A DNA stretch of 64,000 nucleotides from Lepidodermella squamata (Eukaryota; Gastrotricha): contig JBLDXI010000055.1 of assembly GCA_047495785.1 (NCBI GenBank), forward strand, positions 1,798,001-1,862,000, written 5' to 3'. The notes beneath the pieces are model-generated. The model was given only the letters and a program-made list of their open reading frames with translations. It had not been told where the DNA came from and made no database searches. Each line of letters starts with the position of its first letter. Position 1 is the first letter of the stretch. Positions 23,022 to 36,896 of this stretch are shown piece after piece. Made by a program: the position numbers and the translations under genes.

Positions 23022-25191
23022 TTAGGATATGTATGTGCGCCATGGCTCAGAATCAAGCTGGCCTTCCAATCGGCTAACGTCAAGCAGAGTGATTTCACCG
23101 ATTTCGATTTTTCCAATGAGCTCGAAGGGATCCATGCAAGTTTGCCACTCTGGTTGAGAGCTGTCGCCAACTAAAACTTCGTTGAGAATCCTGAAATATA
23201 AAAATTAGCAGGGGATGTCAGATGATTATAAAATGGATGATGTTTAGGGAGAAAATGATAATTATCCAAGGTTAAATGCAGCAAGAATCATGTATATCTC
23301 TGTAAGTATAAGTATGGGTCCAGTTATTTTGTTTGGTTTGATATTACATTTTTCATTAGTTCGTCCGAAAAAGGTCTAACTAATGTAATCTCACGCGAAT
23401 AAGTGGACTTATGTGATCTCCGGCGGCCAGCTAATTTACCCAACATAAAGACAGATAATATATAATCGTCTTGTCATATAAAATAGAAATTAATTATTTG
23501 TATAGGTAATCAGGTCGAAGCGCTACGCGCGCTAATCATAATTGAGGGTAAATACTAGATTAATTAGGTTGGGCGCTTGGAGTGTGGCTTTTTTACTTAC
23601 CGCGCGTCACGGTCGCTCATTTCCACGTGTGTCATTAACTCGTCTAGCTCTTTCTCCAATGACTGTAACGAAATATAACTTGAAAACGCTGGAGTAATTC
23701 ATCAATATTGCAGTACCTTAACTTTACGATCAAGCATTCGGCACCCTGCCGATAAAGAGTTGACCTCAGCCTATAAACAATCGTGAATTTATGTCAACAT
23801 AGCTGGATCTCATCCTGCTTACCTGAAGGTCCCTGCAAGTTTGAAATGTGGCTTTGAATTGCCCCTTAGGAATATTAGTGGATCTTAATTCCGAAAAAAG
23901 AGAGCGTATGATTTCTTCCTTGGTAGCTATTTTCTTTCGAAGCTCATGAACCGTTTCAGCTTGTGTAGCTTTTATTGGGGGGCGGCATCGTGCAGCAGAA
24001 GGGTCCAACATAGCTAACATCACGAATGGCGTCAGTAATTCCAACTCCAAAAGTTGTGTACTTACGAGGTAAAATCGATTCTAATTCATGTTGCTTATCT
24101 CTCACTTTGATTGACATCCTACATTTTCAAGAAAAAATCTTACTTAGAAGTTAGAAAGCACAGTAATTACTCTTTATTTTCAGCTGCAACCTTCCTCATC
24201 TCCGCCTCCAGGATCAGAGATTCGTTCTCTAACTTCTTCAATCTAAAACCACAGAGTTGTCTATCTGGTCTTCAAAATAAAGGAAATATAGACCTCGCCA
24301 GTTCTGAGCTATTCGCCATGGTACTGATTTGATTTTTGATTATCTCCGCACGGTGATCGTCATTCTTCATCAAATCGAACGCATAGTTATCGAACTCCAC
24401 CTTCAAACGAATGAAATATTAATAGGTACGTTAAAAAATCAGAAGCATTGTAACACAGTAACATAGCGTGTCCCTGGCATTATACATATATACTACTTCA
24501 AGTCTTACCTTAATAGAAGATAGCAAATCGCTGAAAACAGACGAATGTTCAATTAGTAAGTCGAATGCCTCGCGGCCAACTTGATAGTTGTGCAAGACTT
24601 TTGCTTTTTGATGGCCATTTGAACGCTTGCATTCCTCTAGATCCTTTCCATAAAGTGACAATCAAGTCGAATCTGCTTAATATATCTTAATACCTACGTG
24701 CAATAGTTTTTGTTCAATTGATTTCATTTGAAGTTTTGCTTTTTGCTGCATCTCTTTCAAAGCATTCTGGCTCTTGGAAGTAAATTTTTGCAGTTGTTCA
24801 GCTTTAGTCACTCCAACAAAATTTCCGGGGTCATCCACAACGCTTTCCCTGAGCAATGCTTAAATTAAACGTGATTATAACCTTCAACACGGATCAAATA
24901 TTTTCTTATTTGCCTACTTTGCTTGAATTCAGCTGGCATAGAGGGTAATTGCTCATATTCAGGTAAGCGTAGGGTAGAAAGAGCAACCAATCCATGATTT
25001 GATTCATTCACCTTCGGCATCACCTCATCGGCGGAATGCATCAAATGTCCAGTCATCGATGGCTTCCCAAGTGAGGGTTTATTCTGAGCAACACTCAAGT
25101 GACCTCTGGTGTACTTCAACACATCCGATCTGTTGATAGCCTCAAGATCATTCAAGATCTTCCTGATGTGACGTCGGTTGGTAATCGCCAT
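23022..25191 (-). CDS. Coiled-coil protein with a TSNAXIP1 N-terminal-like domain
   Basis: Ten minus-strand exons join in frame: 25191-24918, 24858-24698, 24643-24509, 24400-24294, 24242-24171, 24118-24066, 24013-23823, 23770-23717, 23662-23601 and 23190-23022, giving 425 aa. Residues 130-210 read EAFDLLIEHSSVFSDLLSSI followed by KVEFDNYAFDL, which resembles the TSNAXIP1_N pattern (F-x-x-L-I, then LLSxIKxEYD). Coiled coil follows (LKKLENESLILEAEMRK; VHELRKKIATKEEIIRSLF; SLEKELDELMTHVEM). Proteins with this domain are coiled-coil proteins, several linked to testis or cilia. The last intron (23191-23600) is longer than the rest. Family assignment rests on the pattern alone; the exon chain is firmer because every junction kept the frame. 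Confidence 0.65.
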
Positions 25192-26610
25192 GAAAACTTG
25201 ACAAGTTGCAGATAAAATTAACTCAACTATATAAAGAAAAGAAAATTTTGAAGCACGTTCAAGGCAGAAAAAGTCAAAATCAAAGAAAACAAAGTCGCCT
25301 TACGGAATCAGAAATCATATCATAATTCAGTAACGTCGGAGGAGCACGCAGAATGCTGCGTTACCTATTTTCGACTCTAATTGTATGCATGAATGAGTAC
25401 CTAGATAGGACGACGCGGCTAGCAGAAAAGGTAAGATCTTTTTAAAAAGATGCAAGGTATACTTCTCATCATTTTTCAAAGAAATGAAACTTCGACGTCT
25501 TATGGATCATCGGCGCCATCGCTTTGCGCGTTTTACTGGCACTTGACAAAGCTGATTTATTCCTTGTTTAAAAACCCACTCCTCCAATTTTGTAGAAGTT
25601 GAACAGGTCAGCCATACAAGAAGCAATGCATTAGCTAAGGTTTGATCGAACTGTACAAGCTGTACTGGACTGTTTCTATATGTCAAACATTGGCGTAGCG
25701 ACTTAACAAAATTGTCGCGATGAAAACACGTCAGAAAACCCCAGTATGTCTATCATCTATCAGTAAACCACAGTAACACCGCCAGCCAACAAACTACCCA
25801 CGAACTGTCCACCGGGACACGACAGCGTGGAGTAGGAAAACATATACGCTGTCCCACTACTCACGTATTGCTTACTGTAGGCAAGGACGCTTTATTTTTT
25901 TAAATTAAAAATTTGCAAGTATATTAAAAAATAGAATGTGACCATAAAAACAATAATTTAATGTTAATGAATGTGAAGTTTTGGCGGGAGAAATGCATCT
26001 TCGCGCGGTTCTTTCCTTGACCGTCGTGGTTCTCGAAAGTTCGAATTTTTCCCGTCGGATGTCCTATCGCTCTGAGCAATTTTTCGATTCCCGTATCGCG
26101 CGATAATGCGAATATCTCAGTATTTCGCCTTATACCGTATTTTCATGAATGTTATTACTTTTCCTGGTTCTATTCTATTTCTATTCCATGCGACGGTATA
26201 CTTACCTACTTTTTTTATAACTCCTAAATATCCTAGATCTTGAATAAAGGCGAAGAATTGAGTTCAATACTCGCTTCGATCTAGTAGTCCGAGCGCAGTG
26301 TTATTTTTATCTCTTGCAAAATCTGCTATATCTTCTATTTACCAAGTCCTGCAGACAAATTATCACGGACAAATGGCCTGCTCTCATCAATGATGAGGTA
26401 TGCAAATCAACTTTTTATTAGGCATAATCACTATAATTTTGTATATAAGTGTCCGCATCATCCTCTATTCATTTTTTTTATTAAGCTGCTCACGTTCGCC
26501 TCCCTTCTGTGCTCTCCACTTTTTACACAGTGCATTTAATTTTACAATATCATGGAGTATAGTTTATTTTGTCGATTACTAATTAGAAATATTTAAACGC
26601 GAATATTGCG
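25192..26610. other. Divergent intergenic region between the coiled-coil gene and CHORDC1
   Basis: The two flanking genes are transcribed away from each other, so both promoters should lie here. A GC-richer patch near 25980-26110 lies in the middle. No supported gene or RNA is seen. Confidence 0.5.
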
Positions 26611-27822
26611 ATGACTAACGAGGCATTAGTTTATTGCTACAACAAGGGATGCAAACATAAAAAATTTGACCCCAATAACAACCCTCCCGACTCGGTGGAA
26701 TGCGTTTACCATCCTGGGGCTCCAATTTTCCATGATGCGATGAAAATATGGTCATGCTGCCAGAAAAAATCCCACGATTTTACGGTTGGTTCCATCATTT
26801 CGTAAATGTTCGTTCCGTTTCTTAATACAGCTATCTATTACAGGAATTCCTTGACATTAAAGGATGCGCGAAGGGACCTCACAATCCTGTGAAACCGCCA
26901 GAACCTGTGAAACAAACCGCCCCTGACGAGCCTGTCGGTCAACCTGTTATGAAAGCTGCTGAACGCGAGGCTCCTGCTCAGATTGAGAGCCGCCTTATTG
27001 ACTTGCCGTACTCTGTCAATCCGGCTCTTAAAGAGGCTCTGGACAAACTAGCTGCCCAAGTTGACTCATCATCGGAGTTATCCTCTGACAAACCAGGTGT
27101 CATTGAAAAAGGCGCGTGTTGCAAGAATCGCGGCTGTACAAAAACTTATCAAAACGATAACGACGGCTGCGTGGATGAAGTTGATGTTGTGCGCGATGAC
27201 GATGACGATGATCCCGACGAGCAACCAAAAAATCGCGCGGAGAGCAAGTGCGTTTATCACCCCGGCGTACCTGGTAAAAAATCGTACATGTATTTCATTA
27301 TTTTCTTATTACATTTTCTGTCGCAGTATTCCATGAGGGAATGAAGTATTGGTCGTGCTGTCAAAGAAAAACCGTTGACTTCGACGTATTTCTAAATCAA
27401 GAAGGATGCGAAACCGGTGCTCATAATTGGTTGCAGAAAGGGGTTGGATCATTCATTTTTCTGTTAATCAGTACTGTAAATTCAGATTTCAGGAGAAGAT
27501 GGTTAAACCCAATTCCTGTCGATCCGATTATCATCAAACTACAAATTTATTAACTTTGAACTTTTATGCTAAAATGTGCGACCCATCCAAATGTCGGATT
27601 CGTGCATCTGGCACTGAAGTCGAAGTTCATTTAGAGTTTGATGGTGGAAGCAGCGTTTTCGATCGCCGCTTGCAGCTGTTCGGAGCTATCGATCCTGCGA
27701 AATCGAGCGTAAAATTTGGGGCGAAGGTGGAACTAGTCTTAGTTAAACTTGAAAAAATCGCATGGCCCCGTCTTGAATACACTCCGCCAATTGTGCTCCA
27801 GACATCTTCAACAGAGGATTAA
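26611..27822 (+). CDS. CHORDC1: CHORD- and CS-domain HSP90 co-chaperone (CHORDC1/morgana/melusin family)
   Basis: Exons 26611-26784, 26844-27273, 27327-27442 and 27493-27822 join in frame to 349 aa (human CHORDC1 332). CHORD1 (about residues 9-75) has CYNKGC...[25 protein letters not shown]2 (about 150-235) has [11 protein letters not shown]...[20 protein letters not shown], its PVFHEG spanning an intron. Both carry the Cys/His zinc ligands. The CS domain (about 250-335) begins after a CRSDYHQT segment and shows VEVHLEFDG and [20 protein letters not shown]. The acidic linker between the CHORDs ([10 protein letters not shown]) is longer than usual. The family binds HSP90 and ROCK and restrains centrosome over-duplication. 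AATAAA is at 27958. Confidence 0.94.
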
Positions 27823-30394
27823 CAAAATCGGCAATTAACATGATTGATGTTTTGCATTATAATTGATAGTCAGATGTACTTGGATTCACTCATTGCACGT
27901 TGTAGATATTCAACTGATGGGGTTTATGAGCAATGCATATGAAATTAACAAATGGTGAATAAAAACAGGAATATGACACTACATATTTGGGTATTATAAT
28001 CTGTTTTAACTTTCAATTGCATTTGCTACTGGAATCTAACACGTTCCACATTTGCAACTAGTTTTCAATGCAACTTGGGATTACGTAGAGCTAAACCATT
28101 CCTGATAATTATGTTCCCTTGCCTCGTAAAGCTGCGAAGTGTATATATAATGAGAACGCGTCAGGTCAGGAAATCGATCGTTCACATTCACGGCGAGAAA
28201 TGTAGCGCTCTGTTCACTGCAGGTACCTATAGTGCATTACGTTAAAACCAAAAGCGCTATTTTTGCGAAAGTAGACCGTGGTCGAAATCGAATTTAATTT
28301 ATACGCGGCGGATTTGGTTGAGCAGCCACGGAAGTTCTATCAAAAAACAATTTCGAGAATGTTACCATAACTTGACCTGTAATTTCATGTCACGAAATTG
28401 ATTGCTTTGATGTGCAGTATACATCCAGACTGGCCTTTTCGTGGGCCATCCAACGGTACGCCACTCAAGGGATCTTCACCTTACTTTCATTTATTTATGA
28501 TATGCCAAAGTCACCCCAATTTACCGAATCTGTTCATAAGCCAAAAGAAAGTGTAGTGTACCTGCAGTTGCTGGAAAGTCTTTACGATTTTTTATATGCT
28601 GCGGCCTAAAAAAACAAATTAGTAGGTAGTGTAATTCATCAGCTGCGAATTCAGGTAATGTCTAGCACCATCGAAGATCGAAGTTGAAAATCTGAGATAC
28701 CTCAAACACTTAAACTGCATAAACGCGGAAAATCCGTGGAGCGAACGGGATCGGTACGAGCCTTTGTTGATGATGCTGGCTGACTTATGTAATATCAGAG
28801 ACGCTCGCCATCCTGTGGAAAAATGCGAGAACCTAAAACTTCGTCGTGTACAGAGTTTATTATTTGCAACAGCATTCGAAAATTCGCTACAGGAATACTG
28901 AATTTCTCATTTTTCCTGTATTTGCTACGGACATAGAGATCAGATTAACCAGAGAGGAAACTCATGCATAAAACTCTCTACAACAGGTAACTTCGCATTA
29001 TTTCATTAAGGAGGAATTTGGTTTTCGTCAAGCTTAAAGAAAAACATTATATTTAGCCATCAGTCCTCTCAAATTTATCATTAAAATGAATACCAGATGA
29101 TTCCTCGCTTCAGAAATCGTTAACGACAAAAAACCTGTTGGAAAAATCAGCTTCCGTTGAGGAGATATTTGGAATTTAAAAACTCAGTTTTTTGTGTAGA
29201 TTGCCAAACTTTAATCTGTTATATCTCGATAAAGGGTCAGGGTTTTGGCTGCGCTTTTCAGAAATAAAAGTTTGGGATGTGCTCTATCAGATGGTATAAG
29301 TCTCTCGGAGGGCTTTGGAGTACAACTCGAGATATTTGAGCTCAAGGTAGGCACACTCGACCCATAAAACCATCACTACTGAAGGTCCTACAGCAATTTG
29401 GCTTGCGCCATTGTGTTCACACGAAAGCTCAGCCTCGATGGAAGCGAAGAAGACGGTTAGTAATAAGTTCTCCAGTCCTCGATTCAACGGAGGAGAGAGG
29501 AGACTGAACTAAGATAATTCGATCGAAACATCTCTAACAAAATGTGGAAACAGCTTTTCTCTCCAGCTCAGACTGCATTCTTAGCTATCGACGTCAGTTC
29601 GAAAATGCCAAACAGAAATAGGTTCTACTTTCTACCATACTTAGAATTCGCAAGGGTATTGTACGTTCCCTGGAAAAACTTGACTCCGTTCAAACAGATT
29701 CATGAATATGACGAAGGTTGAATTGATTCTGCTAGGCTAACGCAGATCCGTCAGTCATGTATCAAATCATGTCCGAATGTCGGGAACAAAACGAGTCCGT
29801 TCGAAATAACATAGTTTCAAAATCACGCAACTGACAAACAAGCAGCGTATGCTGAACACCTCTATCCACTACAGCTTGTGAAACCGTCGAAAAACTGGGA
29901 AAGCAGGAAATCCTAAACGCATGGAACGATCTGCATGAAAACTGCATCATCTCAACTGATATCAATGCATAAACAGCACCATCAAAGCCCGGAGCAACTC
30001 GTCGCAGTATCGTTTCCACATAACAATGGTTTGTCAACAAAGAACAAAGCATTCTCAAGTAAACCCAGCATCATGCGGAGTTTGGCAAAGACGTTGGCGG
30101 CTATACTTGGCATGTTAAGAAATTTGAATGCAGATGACATGGCCACCTGGATTTAGAGATTTTTAAGGCTTCACAAAACGCATATTAGCTAACAGTATCA
30201 AGTTTATTTTTATGTTTATTTTTATTAGCGCTTAACTGTTATTCCACCAAATGAATCCGAACAAATACAATAACATATTTACTACTCGAGCATGCACAAG
30301 ATTCACGTCAATGCGAAAATGCCAACGTCAAGTTTGAAGTACCTCAGCAGCACCCGCATCAACGCTAACCATTTGCAACGAGAAACGGCAAATT
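27823..30394. other. Gene-poor stretch between CHORDC1 and SEC61G
   Basis: After the CHORDC1 polyadenylation signal, only isolated frames of 60-100 codons appear (for example 28412-28609 plus and 30058-29762 minus). They show no domain, no consistent splice context and no sign of coding bias. I see no repeat structure that I can define. Confidence 0.45.
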
Positions 30395-30705
<311 letters not shown>

Positions 30706-32837
30706 GGTAAAATGTCTAGAATGAAGAGCACATTAAAAATTGAAGCTTTCGTGTTTAGATCAAGAGTATGCGCCGACAGCTAACAATTCGAAATTCGAAT
30801 TAGCAACAAACGATAGCACAATAATCAGAAAAAGCACAAAGAATGCTGTCATTTCAAAAGGAAACGGGAAACGCTTAATCAGAATTCTAGCAAGAACTTA
30901 TTACTCAAGAATAACAAATTGAGCCACCTTTCGCGTGCACTCATGGATCGCCACTTATAACTTATATAACGCTTAACGCTCAATTCCCCATGTTATTCTT
31001 GCGACTAGCGATAAGTGATGAACTATGTAGTAACAATTTTCAGATTTATCAAAATCATGATAATTTCAAATTAATCGAAACATTACTTGCTGAAAGTTTT
31101 TAGCAGGGCAAGTTCAACAAATTGATATTCAACAGCTTTTTAAAACTTGAAATAATGTTAAATAAAAAACTGATTGCTTGCCAAGACAGTCACAACGGCA
31201 CAATCAGATTCAAGCGAATGCAGATATTGCCGCCTAAAAAAGCTTTTAACAAAGCGAGATCTCAGTTGGGAACACGATACGAAAAGCGTGCGATAAGGGA
31301 AAATACTTCAATTTTTCATCTAAGCAATTTTCTTCTCTTTTCCGCGGTTCAAACTTCAATCGAGAGACAGCAAAATACACAGCTCTTACGCAGAATACTA
31401 TTGGCATCTACCAAACTGCAAACGTCAAAGTAACTTCGGCGGACTTGTCGACGTGACTAGCAGAAAATTAAATTATTTAGTTTTGTCATACAATAATATA
31501 AACAATGAAATTATGTTGAAAATATATTAATACATGATTTCACATCTAGAGGAATTTTTATCGTACTAAATATTGAGTTATCAGGGTTGGCTGCAACTAG
31601 TAAATGATTTTTTTTAGGGGCAAGTTGGAATGAAAAATAACGGCTCGTGTGATCATGTCTAGTCCACTGCTGCCAAACTGCCAAATACCTGGGAGTTAAA
31701 CTGGACTGAACTGAAATAGGCAGCCACATGTAATTTATTTAAAGCACAAAGCATTAATTCTGTTTTTTTAAGATCTGATCATCGATTAGCCCAAGGATTT
31801 AACACCGACTTTCGTCTCTATATCTTAATATTTCGATCAGCTCCGATCTGCTACATTAGATATGAAATCATTAATCCAAACTGTGAACTATGTCGTTAGA
31901 CTGAAATATCGATCGGCCACGAATTTTGCTAAACGGCGATGCTAGTTCTCAGTTGAGTGCTCCGTGCTCCTGGCTCTTGCGGCTATTATCTCCTTGCTCC
32001 ATTTGTCATATACTAATTACTTGTTGTATGCTGTCTGTACGGACCGTCGTGTCTTTGATGACTGCTTATTTATCAACGCCTGCAAATTAATCGCCCGTTA
32101 TCAGAAAGGGTCGCAGGGTTTATCATCCAACCATCTAATCGAATCGGCTACCCGCTCAGGAATATGATGACGCTTTATCAGTCTCTAATGCTTTCAGTTC
32201 GAAGTTACAAATTTGGCTCACGAGCGGAGATGATAATCTGCTATCCCAAAGCTGTAAGAAAAGAGTTCCATGCTATAGCCAATTTCGCCGCGCCAGGCCA
32301 AAATTGTCTTTTATAGCTGTTTTTGATGTTTGAGAGCTTTTTAGGAAAACGGTATAGGCCAAGAGCCAATACACTACTAACTCAAATTCTTTCGTTACGA
32401 TAGTTTTCTTTTTATAGGAGTTCGTTATTTGTGATAGTGAAAACGCGTTCACTGCTATTATTCTCAGCGAGGCTTTTATCGATGAAAGGCGATCAAAGCT
32501 TTATCCATCGATCTATCATTAATCGACAATTGTTCCTTTAGCCGCTCTGTCCACGGTTTCTCCCTCGAAAAAAATCGAAAGGAAAACTTTTTGAAACTTT
32601 TGCTAGACTGCGCATTTAGGCGCGCGCAAATGGGACAATAACTTGTCTCACAATAAGCAAATAGGAGCTTCTTGTCGGCGTTCCTTTCATTATCTTTTGA
32701 GTGATTGCTATGGAATTATCATCGCGTATTCTGCAATGGGCATATCAATAGTTTGGATTTTTATGTGTATTCAATTAGTAGGAACTATTAGACCTTTACG
32801 AAGATAGTTGACAATGCCGCGCTGATAAACTGAAAAG
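30706..32837. other. Intergenic region between SEC61G and ARID2 (divergent)
   Basis: It is AT-rich, with small frames only (for example 31122-31433 plus), none with recognisable motifs. It should contain promoters for both neighbours, which point away from each other. Confidence 0.45.
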
Positions 32838-35800
32838 ATGAAACGACGATTTGACAGCAGTGTGATAAATTTTCTGAAGGAGCTCAGAGTTTTTCATGGA
32901 AACGCAGGGTACGTTCTATTTTATGGGATTTCAGCCGAAATTTAAAATTTTCTGCTTTTTTACATTAGCAATTCTATCGTTAGCTTTCCATCAATATCTG
33001 GGCGAAACGTAAATCTGTACAAGTTGTACAAGATTGTCACCGCAAATGGGGGATTCGACAGGGTCAGTTTGGAGGATAAATGGACGTACATACTGGAGGA
33101 ATTGAACATTCCCGAAGATTGCGCTAACGCTAGTGAAGTTGTGAAGCAAATTTATCAAAGGTAGTTATCTTTTTTAGTAGTATTCTGTCATAAATTATTT
33201 TATCAGATATTTGGAGCGATACGAGCGCTCTCGGAAAAAAGACGCTAACGGAGCTATCGTGGACTATGATGTCGATGATGCGCATGAAGATGACATAACT
33301 CGATTTACTCCAATGTACAGATCTCGAAGGAGTGAAGCTTACAATGAATTACGATTATTTCCTGGCCAAGAGCATGCTCGCAGTTCTATGCCGGCTGTAC
33401 ATATTCCACCAATGCCTCCAAACTTTTCGAGGCTGTACAAGTCCCTGCTTTGCGGCTTGCCAAACGAGTTCGACCTCGGTGTATCTGCGTGTCTGGCTCT
33501 GTCTTTACATGACAACAGAATACCTCTACAGCCGAACCATTTCAATTCATTCGTCGACCTTTTGTGTGCTCATACAGGAATCTTCGGCGATGGTTGGTTT
33601 CATACAAATTCTTTGAACGAATCTTATCGGATTTTTTTGCAATACAGACCAATTGCGGTTATCAAACTTGTACGCAGATTGGCGAAAAAGCGATAAATTG
33701 GAATTTTTCAAGGTACAGTGGTTGAAGCAATATGACTATATGTAACTTATGTTTTCCTGTGAACATAGTTTTGGTGCAGTTACGTAGATGATAATTGCGA
33801 AGAGGCAATCAACGTTAAGGAATTAATTTATGCTCCGAATATCACCAAGCTGATCGAATCTGAAGTTGCGAAATCAGTATCAGCTAAGCGTGACCAGCTG
33901 AACCCTTTCGGTATTGGGCTTCCATCCACTTCTAAAGAAGGATTTGTAGTGGAAATGGTTGGTGACTTTTTAAATTGTATGTTTAATCTCTCATAATGCT
34001 AATAGATTGCGAGTGTCTTTCGCAACCTCTCATTTGATGCATACAATGCTGTGTTAATGGCTGGCAACACCACTTTATTACGGTAACCTATTTTTGATGA
34101 GAAATTGCGGAGAATTAACCTTGTTTTCTAAAGATTTCTATTTCTTGGATCTCGATGCCAATATCGCAACGTTGCAACACTTTGTTTGGATACGTTGGCG
34201 CGATTGGCTCCTTCGTTGAGTTTGACATCTCTGGAGTTATCAATTGACTGCGGCGCGACGATTTTAGTCGAATTTGTGAGAAGGCTGCTGGAATCTAATG
34301 ATCGGGCTCACATTCTGGCTGGTGCCGAAATACTGTCTTCTCTATGTCAAAATGACTCTAACTTCGAAGAATTGTGCTCATTCATTGACTCATCTTTATG
34401 CAACAAGCTTTTCCAGTATCTTCTCGTGCCGGACATTCATCTCGTTGTCAATTGTGCAGAGGCAATCTATCAAATGAGCGAATTAGGCCCCTCCCCCTGC
34501 GACATTATCGCTGCTAACGAACACCATTTATGTACGATTTTCATTCACTGATTATGATTATGATAATCGATTGATTTTTATAGCTATAATTCTGGCGCTA
34601 ACCACGGTTGAAGCGGTTGCATTCGGACCTGATGCAATCGTAAATATTAAAGTGGTTGCCCAGCACGGTGGTTTGTCGGGCGCACCGCAAGCCATGCAGA
34701 TGAGCGGACGCTTCCAACCTCGCATGATGCCTCAAGCCCAAGCGCCACCTAGGCCAGTCCATCCGCAAGTTATCCCGCCTGTAAACCAAGCAGCCCATAT
34801 GACCATGGTTTACGCTACTAATTGGTATGTTCCGTTAACGGTTTAATCGTTCAAATAACTTATTTTATTTTTGTGTTAAGGCTAAGAGCTGTATTTGAGC
34901 CTTGTCCACCGCCGCCTAATCCGGCTTCTCAGCACTCCGAGTCTCTGCTTGAGGCTTACAACGAATATTTGGCCGCTGCCGCGTACGCAAATAACAAAAC
35001 AGTTTATGAAAATGTCCATCTCTTCGCAGAGTGCCTTTCGTGAGTTTTATAACACCACCAAGTTCATGAATATATTTTTGCTATTAGGCGAGTGTTTCCA
35101 TTTGTTGCGATCAAGTCTCCACCGCCGCCGCGGGTTGAAACTGCCCGCATTTTCGGAATTCGTAAAATAAACGCCGCCCCGATCACTTCGCCACCTGTTA
35201 TGCCTCTGATGCCTGTAATGCCGAACAACGCTATTGTGGCACCTGCACAAAACGGCGGGGCTGATCCAGTGCAACTGAATAGTCCACAAAAACGACCGTT
35301 ACTGCCAAAACCGACGTCAGATGCGCCCGTGCTGAATGGTTGTCAAAATGACCCACAAGGTGGCGTGCTTCACGTTGTTGGCAACCCAGTCACTGCGGCT
35401 GACATGATTGATTGCGAGCGGCGCCAGCATGAACTTTCCATAGTTCGGATTGAAAATAAACCCAAGTCAGAAGTGAATGGCATTCTAAAACAGAATGGCG
35501 ATCACGATGGCACAAATGGTGGAACTAAGGGCGGGGCGCTTGACCAGCTGCTTGATGAGGAAGAGCGAGCGACGGATAAAAACGATGCCACCGAACCAGC
35601 GAAGGTGAATGGTTCCAGTGATTCTGCTCCAGTGGCGAAAAAAGCTAAAGTTGAGGAGGAAATCTTAAACGGGCGAAAAATGGTAAATGGTAGTGTTCCG
35701 CATCTCAATGGTTTCGTTCAGTCGACAAACGGTCACCACGTGAACGGGCAGAACGGTCAGGCAAAGGAATCGGTTGAGTCTGCTACGGTCAACAATGGCC

Positions 35801-36896
35801 ATCATGACGAAGCTTCTGTAATGAGCGACAGCAACAGTGCAGCAGTTTTTGCGTCTTGTGATTCGGAATCGGCGGGCGGCGATGCCAGTCGCATGTCAAC
35901 CCTTTCAGATGCCGAAAGCAGCCGACGACATGCTGCCCGGTCGTGCCCTTCGACTAGCAATACCAACTCGCAGATGCGAACAAATGATGCCGAGAATTCG
36001 ATTCCCCAGCCACCGACACCGTTAAACGGACCCAGCAACAGCAATGCTTCGCTGCAGCCTCAAGTGACAAGCTCATCTCAACCACCTCTTCCTTTTCCGT
36101 GCAAATGGGGAGCATGCCAGGAGTAAGCATTTTTATATAAATTAATTCATCAATCTTTGTTCAAGGGTCAGAACCTCACTGTAGACATAGGCTGTATAAG
36201 CGTGGTTTTAAACTGAGGTAAAACGGCTAACTCTGTGTTCTTCAATAATGTATTATTAGGATAAAGGATATGCTAATTGCATTCATTTTAAGAATTTCGG
36301 TGAAAATGCTCTGCATACATTTTCATCATATTTTTTTAACGAATTTCTAGGAGATTCACCACAATGGACAACTTGCATCGACATTTTGTAACCATTCACT
36401 TGATGCAAATGCCTGGCGAATACGGCGTGCGAACACCTTGCCAGTGGCAGGGTTGTGCGTGGCCGGTGCCTCGCCTGAAATGGTCGATATTCGCCCATGC
36501 GAAAGAACAGCATCTCAATCCGAATCCACCGCCTATGGCTGTGCCAAATCGTATGGCACACCCCGATGCGGAGATACCGCCCGACGCTGGTCTTCGAGCC
36601 GTGCTAACAAACTTCTGCCAGACGACGCCCTTCAATCCCGTAAGATGAATATAATATGAATTGATTCTGTGATCTCATCATTGAATTTTTAGCCCCCGCC
36701 TGGATTTGAAGGCCCTGTTACGAAGCAAATGCGGCTGGCTGGTGGGCTGATTCTGCGCAATCTCGCTAAGCATTCGGCGAGCGGCAAACGCTTCGTCAAT
36801 CGCCATATCCAAGAACTCGTGGCAATAGCTTTCTCGGGCATCGAATCGAGTTCTGCTGTTGCTGCTGCGCTCGATCTGGTTGACCAACAGTTATGA
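32838..36896 (+). CDS. ARID2: ARID2, PBAF chromatin-remodelling subunit
   Basis: Twelve exons join in frame: 32838-32908, 32969-33160, 33207-33592, 33648-33712, 33769-33957, 34006-34082, 34134-34531, 34584-34824, 34881-35039, 35088-36122, 36351-36639 and 36693-36896, giving 1101 aa (human 1835). The ARID (about 5-110) shows NFLKELRVFHG, LYKLYKIVTANGGFDRV, EVVKQIYQRYLERYE. Armadillo-like repeats (about 290-480) include IASVFRNLSFDAYN and VATLCLDTLARLAPS. An RFX-type domain (about 538-625) begins WLRAVFE and reaches RVFPF. A long low-complexity Asn/Ser/Pro region follows. Two C2H2-type fingers (CKWGACQE...H..H and CQWQGCAW...H..H) and a conserved C-terminal helix (VTKQMRLAGGLILRNLAKHS) complete the family layout. 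The shorter length comes from the middle region. The subunit targets SWI/SNF (PBAF) complexes to chromatin. Confidence 0.95.

Noticed and set aside
28412-28609. 65-codon plus-strand frame
   Set aside because: Isolated, without motif or neighbouring exons.
35502-36044. Minus-strand frames in the middle of ARID2
   Set aside because: They mirror the low-complexity Asn/Ser-rich ARID2 exon and are explained by its composition.
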